DNA of 64,000 bases. Source: Elephas maximus indicus (taxonomy: Eukaryota; Chordata; Mammalia; Proboscidea; Elephantidae). The notes under the pieces are model-generated. The model saw only the letters and a program-made list of their open reading frames with translations, was not told the origin of the DNA and did not search any database. This document shows, piece by piece, positions 57,375 through 64,000 of the stretch. Location: contig NC_064843.1 in the NCBI RefSeq assembly GCF_024166365.1, forward strand, positions 63,202,532 through 63,266,531, written 5' to 3'. Made by a program: the position numbers and the translations under genes. The stretch's first letter is position 1; every line of letters begins with the position of its first letter.

Positions 57375-57800
57375 TGTTTGTTTTCCTTGCCCGACTGACG
57401 TGAGTCAAAATATTGGCCATATGTTCAGCGGTAATAAATTGGGCATGAGCGCAAACACACTTGGGCTTCGATGGCTCTTTCGCCTGCCAATGGCCGGCTG
57501 CCGGGGGTCGGGAGGGCTTCCACCCCGCTCAGCCCCTTCCCACAAATGGGTGGACAGGTTCGCGCCCCTCAGCGTCCCTCTGAGCTGAACCCAGGTCTCT
57601 CCTCTGCCTCGGCCCTTCTCCGCCCTCAGCAGAGCCCTGGGCCCTGCAGCTGTTGGAGAGGCCGGGCTGCTGGTTAACAAGGTCGCCATCTATAAATTGC
57701 TCGGTCGCTAAGACGCCATAAAACCAAAGGGCCAGATGTGGCACGTTATTTATGTGTGAAACCACGTTTACACTAGATACACCGCCCGAGGCCCGATAGC
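57375..57800. promoter_or_regulatory. Candidate regulatory block at the distal edge of the upstream CpG island
   Basis: There are two AT-rich motif clusters. The first (57376-57480) has TGACGTGAGTCA, AAAATATTGG and CCATATG. The second (57675-57785) has CATCTATAAATTGCTC, CCATAAAACC and CGTTATTTATG. Both are non-repetitive and end the GC-rich island. They could be enhancer sequence or part of a divergent noncoding promoter. No coding frame is convincing. Confidence 0.3.
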
Positions 57801-59015
57801 ACGACTTCGCGGGAGGTCGTGGCTCCTCCTCCAGTGCCCGCCCCCTCCAGATTGAGAGGTGCTGGGCTTTCTGGAAAACGGATTCAGCTCTCTGCAGCTC
57901 AGGAAGAAAGTAATTTGAGTGTGTCACTCTCTTGTGCCAAGTTGCCACCTGTCGAGGATTACGGGCAACCTTCGGTTTTAATTCGGTAGCTTTTCTGTTT
58001 CCTTGCTCCTGCCTTCCTTTTTCCACAGGCACTGGGAGGCTATTTATTTTCCAGGCCTTGGATATGTTCCATGGAACTTTGGTTTGACCCAGGAAAGATA
58101 GTATTTGGAAGCTGAAGATGCGGAATTTAAGGGTGAGGACAGCTTGGCTCTTGAGGGAAGGAATTTTTTTTTTTTTTCGTGGGGGAGGAGATGGAGCAGT
58201 TCTTCTGGGTGAGGAGGACCTGAGATTATTCCTAAATCAGCCCACCATATTTATCTGAAATTAAAGCCAAGGCACCAACGCAGAGGCAACCCTGGCACGG
58301 GACCATGCTCTCTGAGCAGCCCTTGTGGGCTTCAGGAAGGGAGGCAAATCCTGGGTAGTGATAGAAAATAATTGCTTCATTTTCCTCCTCCAGAAGGCAG
58401 CCTCGGGAGTGAAGACAATGCTGCACGTCCCCAAGCCGGTCCTCTCACACTTTATTCACAGGAACTCATTAAGAGTCATTGTCTCTGCTGTGCCATTAGT
58501 TCACTACTTCTTGAAGGGAACCACATTCTCTCTGTGGTTAATAAGCACTGAGCCTGGCCCCCTACCTCCCTTTTCATCTTCAAAACACCTGGGGTTCCCT
58601 GAATGACATCTTCTGTTTGGCCAAGGAAAATAAGAGATGAAAAATGTTGCCCCACTGCAGGGAAAAACATAAGCAACTGACTTCGCTATTACAAGTTATC
58701 CTGGGTCTGTGTTCCCTGGATAACTGTCCTAGGTGGCCGTTAAGGGTGGGAAAATGAGGCTGCCGAAAGGAGGTGGGAGAAAAGGCGGGATGATTATGGG
58801 GTGGAGAGGAGGAACCCATTCAACAGGTACGCAAAGGAGCTATAAAATGTGCCTCTTACCCTGAAGTGCGGGCACGAACGATGCCTCTCCAGACTTGCTC
58901 TCCTGCGCCTGCCTGGGGGTGAGCTCCAAGAAATCCTTAGTTACTGCAGAGAGACCTGGGGCAACCCTTGGGCTGTAGGAGCTGTGAGCTTGAAAATTAC
59001 TACTGCATATAACAC
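57801..59015. other. Upstream flank, no gene recognised
   Basis: Unique sequence with a T run at 58152-58166. A short motif-rich stretch at 58450-58505 (CACTTTATTCACAGGAACTCATTAAG...) may be conserved. No coding frame is supported. Confidence 0.5.
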
Positions 59016-59017
59016 TT

Positions 59018-60240
59018 TTTTTTTTCTTGGATTTTAAGTCTTTATTTATGGTTGGGAAGAAAATATACAGTATATTTTTGGGCTTACATCACTGGAAGGG
59101 TAAACTCTGGGCTCATAGAGAGAATGGGATGATCATTGATGCAATTGTTTCATGGCAGAAAAACACCGCTTCTTGTCCAAAATCAGATGGGGGAATTTGA
59201 AGACAGACTTTCACATTTTCAGTCCTTATGTAAAAGGGTTTCTTTGACTAAGAAATGCCTTGTGGAGAGGTTCATTCCCCCTCCTCCGCTCCAATGTTGC
59301 TGACACCAGCTACCAGGTGACCTGAGATGCAGGGCAAGGAGCTTAGAGTCAGGGTGTGGTAGTACTCAGGGTGGACAACAGAGAGAAGTGAAGAAAAGAG
59401 TACATCAAGTCAGCCTTTATATCATTCTCTATTTAGAAAACTCCATTTAAAAACAAACATACCAAGGCATCAACTAGGTAATTCATAATAAAAATTCATT
59501 ACAAAGGAGATGCAGTGGAGAGCAAGACTTAAATGAAATTCAAACAGAAAGAACTCACGTGCCCTCTCTTTGCGGTTATCTAGCAGTTCAGCGCTAAACT
59601 TGAAAAATGTAGCACCCTCAGACTTAAATTTCATGCCATGTCTTCTCTTAGGTCCATAGTCTTTGATGCTGTTATTACTTCAGAGGCATTTCTATCCTAC
59701 CCATAGACTCAAAATTCGTGCACTTTTCACATGGGTAAGTCCTTCCTCCACAACGTTCCCCAAAGACATGGTCAGCTACAGGTGCTTGTGGTGTTCTCCA
59801 CTGGAAGTGACCAGTTCTCAGGCTTTCTGCGTCTGACCACCTGAGTGGAACAGCCTTCAGGGATGTGTAAAGATGTCTTTAGGCCCTTGGCTGGCTGGCT
59901 TGTAATTAATTCTTAAAGAGTACAGTACTTCCAAGTAAACAATCCAAAGAAAAACTTCAGACTGTTTTGAACAAAGCTATGATATAATTGAATTGTCTCT
60001 AAAAGAGTTATATAGTGGTTCCCTCATAGAGATACAAGGAAATCCTTCTCCACATTCTTTCAAGGAAGATAGGGAAGACATCTTTGAGAAAAGCAACAAA
60101 GACAGCTGGTGGCCAGCCTCCCAGGGAGGTTTTTTAATAAAAAAATAGCTCAGATAAATGCCAGATCAGAATATTTCCAGCTGTATCTTACTATTGCCAT
60201 ATCTAGAATTCAGCAATAGCCAGTCTAGGCCAATACCTTT
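59018..60240 (-). pseudogene. Retrocopy-like segment: 3'-UTR sequence with AATAAA and poly-A, minus strand; parent gene unidentified
   Basis: On the minus strand the segment ends AATAAAGACTTAAAATCCAAGA followed by A10 (plus-strand T run at 59018-59027). The polyadenylation signal is at about 59038-59045 and the spacing to the tail is normal. Upstream is about 1.2 kb of noncoding, UTR-like sequence without an ORF. This is the hallmark of an mRNA-derived insertion. I do not recognise the parent transcript. It could instead be the genuine last exon of an unannotated minus-strand gene, but the genomic A run argues for retroposition. The 5' limit is uncertain. Confidence 0.45.
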
Positions 60241-60270
60241 TTATAGTCACTTGCTAGAAGCCACTTTATA

Positions 60271-60307
60271 AACAAAACAAAACAAAACAAAACAAAACAA
60301 AACAAAA
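60271..60307 (+). repeat. (AAAAC)n pentanucleotide microsatellite, about 7 copies
   Basis: Perfect AAAAC/AAACA units run for about 37 bp. Confidence 0.95.
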
Positions 60308-60596
60308 CACTAGCTTACTTTTCCTTCAACTGTCCTGAGGGATGTAAAACCCTTACAAACGTCCACACTGGTATATGGAATTATTAGACTACAAGGGCTA
60401 AGTTAGACTTTTCATGGCAAGCTTCCTGTCCACTTGCTCTAAGCTGGTACTGATGTATGTTTCTAACCTGTGAGCTGCTTGAAAGCCGTCCGGAAGTGCC
60501 GTTCATGTATGACAGCTAGTGGGCTTTCACAAAAAATGGTTGTCAGATCAAGGAATGTTAAGTGAAAACATACTAGGTAGGCTCATTTTCCTTCAT

Positions 60597-60757
60597 GTCA
60601 GGGTTCTTAAACTGGGTCTTCAGGCATTTAGAAATTTCTAGAAATCATATGCTAAAATATGAGTATGTGTATTTCTTCATAAAGACAGTTGAGCTCTTTC
60701 GTCAGAATCTGAGAGGAGTCTGTGAGGCCCCATATGTTAAGAACCAGTGCCTTTAAC
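60597..60757. mobile_element. DNA-transposon-like fragment related to 34855
   Basis: It starts CAGGGTTCTTAAACTGGG and ends GGCCCCATATGTTAAGAACC, imperfect terminal inverted repeats (GGTTCTTAAC type). Confidence 0.5.
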
Positions 60758-60839
60758 CGCAAATATCCCCTGAGGTTGTCTTTACACCAAACAGTAGTTC
60801 AGCCTAACTGGTAAAGGTTGTCTGCCTTCAGCATTGTGC

Positions 60840-61085
60840 TCTTTTAAAGAACTATCTATATGGAATCAAACTGACAACAGCAACTTGAAAGACTAGATAG
60901 GAAACTTAGGGAGCAGTGAGTTTGCGTTAACGGGGAAGAATAATTCAGAAAAGGAGGGTGAGAATGGCCGCACAACTTGAAGAATGTAATCAATGTCACT
61001 GAATTGTACATAAGGAAATTGTTGAATTGGTGTATGTTCTGCTGTTTATATTCTCAATGACAAAAAATGAAATAAATTATTAATG
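60840..61085 (+). repeat. Interspersed repeat, possible L1-like 3' end; copy of 31799-32010
   Basis: It shares the blocks AATCAAACTGACAACAGCAACT, GGGAGCAGTGAGTTTGCGTTAA and AATGTAATCAATGTCACTG with 31799 onward. It ends in AATAAATTATT. Confidence 0.5.
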
Positions 61086-61155
61086 AAAAGAGAGAACCAA
61101 TGGTCCCTGTTGATCTATGACTGGGAGGAACGGAAGAGCTAGCAAGGTATTTCTT

Positions 61156-63526
61156 TTATTTCTTTTTTTAATTTTTATTGTGCTTTAAGTGAAAGTTTAC
61201 AAATCAAGTCAGCCTCTCACACAAAAACTTATATACACCTTGCTACATACTCCCAATTGCTCTGCCTCTAATGAGACAGCCCACTCCCTCCCTCCACTTT
61301 CTCTTTTTGTGTCCATTCCGCCACCTTCTAACCCCCTCTACCCTCTCATCTCCCCTCCAGACAGGATATGCCAACACAGTCTCAAGTGTCCACCTGATCC
61401 AAGAACCTCATTCCTTACCAGCATCCCTCTCCATCCCATTGTCCAGTCCAATCCCTGTCTGAAGAGTTGGCTTCGGGAATGGTTCCTGTCCTGGGCCGAC
61501 AGAAGGTCTGGGGGCCATGACCAGTGGGGTCCTTCTAGTCTCAGTCAGACCATTAAGTCTGGTCTTTTTATGAGAATTTGGGTTCTACATCCCACTGATC
61601 TCCTGCTCCCTTAGGGGTTCTCTGTTGTGTTCCCTGTCAGGGCAGTCATCGGTTGTAGCCCAGCACCATCTAGTTCTTCTGGTCTCAGGATGATGTAGTC
61701 TCTGGTTTATGTGGCCCTTTCTGTCTCTTGGGCTGGTGATTACCTTGTGTCCTTGGTGTTCTTCATTCTCCTTTGATCCAGATGGGTTGAGACAAATTGA
61801 TGCATCTTAGATGGCCACTTGCTAGCGTGTAAGACCCCAGGCACCACTCTCCAAAGTGGGATGCAGAATGTTTTCCTAATAGATTTTATTAAGCCAATTC
61901 ACTTAGATGTCCCCTGAAACCATGGTCCCCAAACTCCAGCCCCTGCTACGCTGGTCTTCGAAGCATTCAGTTTATTCGGGAAACTTCTTTGCTTTCGGTT
62001 TAGTCTGGTTGTGTTGACCTCACCTGTGTTGTGTGCTGTCTTTCCCTCCACCTAAAGTAGTTCTTATCTACTATCTAATTAGTGAAAACCCCTCTCCCTC
62101 CCTTCTTCCCTCCCCCTCCCATAACCATCAATGAATATTTTCTTCTCTGTTTAAACTGTTTCGTGAGTTCTTATAATAGTGGTCTTACACAATATTCGTC
62201 CTTTTGCAACTGACTAATTTCACTCAGCATAATGCCATCCAGATTCCTCCATATTATGAAATGTTTCACAGATTCATCACTGTTCTTTATCAATGTGTAG
62301 TATTCCCTTGTGTGAATATACCATAATTTATTTATCCATTCATCTGCTGATGGGCACCTTGGCTGCTTCCATCTTTTTGCTATTGTAAACAGTGCTGTAA
62401 TGAACACAGGTGTGCATATACCTGTTCATGTAAAGGCTCTTATTTCTCTAGGATATATTCCAAGGAGTGGGATTGTGGATCATATGGTAGTTCCATTTAT
62501 AGCTTTTTAAGGAAGTGCGAAATCGATTTCCAAAGTGGTTGTACCATTTTACATTCCCACCAGCAGTGTATAAGTGTTCCAGTCTCCCCACAACCTCACT
62601 AACATTTATTATTTTGTGTTTTTTTTTGATTAATGCCAGCCCTGTTGGAGTGAGATGAAATCTCATTGTCATTTTGATTTGCATTTCTCTGATAGCTAAT
62701 GATTGTGAACATTTCCTACCTGAATGTCTTCTTTACCAAAGTGTCTATTCATATCTTTTGCCCATTTTTTAAATTGGGTTATTTTTCTTTTTGTAGTTGA
62801 GTTTTTGCAGTATCATGTAGATTTTAGAGATCAGGTGCTGGTCAGAAATGTCATAGCTAAAAACTTTTTCCCAGTCTGTAGGTAATCTTTTTACTGTTTT
62901 GGTGAAGTCTTTAGATGAGCATAGGTGTTTGGTTTTTAGGAGCTCCCAGTTATCTACTTTTTCTTCTGCATTGTTTGTAATGTTTTGTATACTGTTTATG
63001 CCATGTATTAGGGCTCCTAACGTTGTCCCTATTTTCTCTTCCATGATCTTTATCGTTTTAGATTTTATATTTAGGTCATTGATCCATTTTGAGTTAGTTT
63101 TTGTGCATGGTGTGAGGTATGGGCCTTGCTTCATTTTTTTTGCAGATGGATATCCAGTTATGCTAGCACCGTTTGTTAAAAAGACTGTCTTTTCCCCATT
63201 TAACTGCTTTGGGGCCTTTGTCAAATATCAGCTGCTCATATGTGGATGGATTTATGTCTGGATTCTCAATTCTGTTCCATTGGTCTATGTATCTGTTGTT
63301 GTACCAGTACCAGGCTGCTTTGACTACTGTGGAGGTATAATAGGTTCTAAAATCAGGTAGAGTGAGGCCTCCCACTTTTTCTTCTTTTTTAGTAATGCTT
63401 TACTAATCCAGAGCCTCTTACCCTTCCATATGAAGTTGGTAATTTGTTTCTCCATCTCATTGGAATTGCATTAAGCCTATAGATTGCTTTTGGTAGAACA
63501 GACATTTTTATGTTAAGTCTTCCAGG
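61156..63526 (-). mobile_element. 5'-truncated L1, minus strand, with perfect 12-bp target-site duplication
   Basis: It starts with the reverse complement of the L1 A-tail and 3' UTR (TTATTGTGCTTTAAGTGAAAG). ORF2 C-terminal sequence follows, with frames at 62769-63224 and 63163-63375 minus ([14 protein letters not shown] near the end). It breaks off inside ORF2. The duplication AAGGTATTTCTT lies at 61144-61155 and 63527-63538, so both ends are exact: 2371 bp inserted by target-primed reverse transcription. Confidence 0.95.
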
Positions 63527-63708
63527 AAGGTATTTCTTAGTAATGTATTTTGGGCAAAGTTTTGTTAAGACAGTGGTATCAAATACAGAAGATCATGGTG
63601 ATGATTGCAGAATGGATTTATGCAATATAACGGAGCTGATTATGCAGTCTGTTTGGTAGTTAGGATGCAGGGGAAACCAACTACTTTTCAGATTTTTTTT
63701 TTAATACG

Positions 63709-63748
63709 CTGCTGTAATTGTTTGGTATTGTCGAACAATTACCAGCAG
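63709..63748. repeat. Short inverted repeat (hairpin)
   Basis: CTGCTGTAATTGTT (63709-63722) pairs with AACAATTACCAGCAG (63734-63748) with a single bulge and an 11-nt loop. No element is recognised around it. Confidence 0.6.
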
Positions 63749-63774
63749 GGTGTAAGCAAACAAACAAACAAAAC

Positions 63775-63952
63775 CAACATCATTAATATCACACATGTGT
63801 AATATTTTGCTGAAGAAATTAAAAAACAGTTGCAGTAGTACGTCAGTAGGGAACTGCCAGAAATTCAAGCCAGATCCAGAAGAGCACACGGAATGAAGGA
63901 TATCATTGCTGATATCAGATGGATCTTGGCTGAAAGCAGAGAATACCAAAAA
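63775..63952 (+). mobile_element. RTE LINE fragment (reverse-transcriptase part), plus strand
   Basis: It is collinear with 4300-4480 of the nearly complete RTE copy (ATCATTAATATCACAC...GATATCAGATGGATC...AGCAGAGAATACC). Short and out of frame. Confidence 0.85.
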
Positions 63953-63956
63953 GGTG

Positions 63957-64000
63957 TTGTCTTAGCCATCCAGCGCTGCTATAACGGAAATACCACAAGT
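63957..64000 (-). mobile_element. MaLR-type LTR cut by the window end, minus strand
   Basis: TTGTCTTAGCCATCCAGCGCTGC and the following AACGGAAATACCACAAGT are the start of the same LTR type seen at 1006 and 17813. CpGs replace several TpGs of the other copies, so it may be younger. Confidence 0.75.

Noticed and set aside
62769..63224. 151-codon minus-strand protein
   Set aside because: It is part of decayed L1 ORF2 in the 61156-63526 insertion, not a host gene.
1..64000. CRISPR array, phage or bacterial operon
   Set aside because: Repeats found are eukaryotic transposons or simple repeats, genes are spliced, and no regularly spaced short repeats with unique spacers occur.

Overview
This is vertebrate nuclear DNA from an afrotherian mammal, most likely an elephant or another paenungulate. 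The lineage call rests on interspersed repeats: at least nine copies of a tRNA-derived AfroSINE, a nearly full-length 3.2-kb RTE-clade LINE whose 3' tail is shared with those SINEs, and L1 copies with a 3' UTR I associate with elephant L1. Nothing bacterial, plasmid-like or CRISPR-like is present. The species call is pattern recognition, not a database result.

The only host protein-coding gene I can support is NKX2-2, on the minus strand. It has two coding exons (48561-48819 and 47185-47747), a GT-AG intron of 813 bp and an open 273-aa product with TN motif, NK2-class homeodomain and NK2-specific domain. A candidate polyadenylation signal lies about 0.87 kb beyond the stop. The homeodomain factor specifies ventral neural progenitors, oligodendrocytes and pancreatic endocrine cells.

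Layout. 1-24 kb: stacked, mostly minus-strand L1 copies carrying nested RTE, AfroSINE and MaLR-type LTR insertions; the 5' ends of the L1 copies carry tandem monomers. 24-32 kb: an ancient L1, a plus-strand L1, and a MaLR internal region with its LTR. 32-40.5 kb: mixed unique sequence with older repeats (MIR, hAT-like, a long inverted-repeat element, an LTR) and one conserved-looking block near 34.2-34.5 kb. 40.7-58.8 kb: GC-rich CpG-island territory around NKX2-2. From about 42.9 to 59.0 kb I recognise no interspersed transposon, only simple repeats. This domain holds candidate regulatory elements: exact GLI motifs at 44694 and 51000, CTCF-like motifs at 41-46 kb, NK2-type sites at 49384 and 54148, and AT-rich blocks at 55.2-55.8 and 57.4-57.8 kb. 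59.0-64 kb: a retrocopy-like segment, a (AAAAC)n tract, a 5'-truncated L1 with perfect target-site duplications, an RTE fragment and an LTR cut by the window edge.

I see no clearly undescribed biological system. The most interesting items are regulatory architecture around NKX2-2, the shared RTE/AfroSINE tail hairpin, unusual repeat structures (a MIR with a triplicated 99-bp segment, an element with ~155-bp terminal inverted repeats, differing L1 5' monomers), and an unidentified minus-strand 3'-UTR-like retrocopy. Conservation statements are judgements from sequence texture; no alignment was run.
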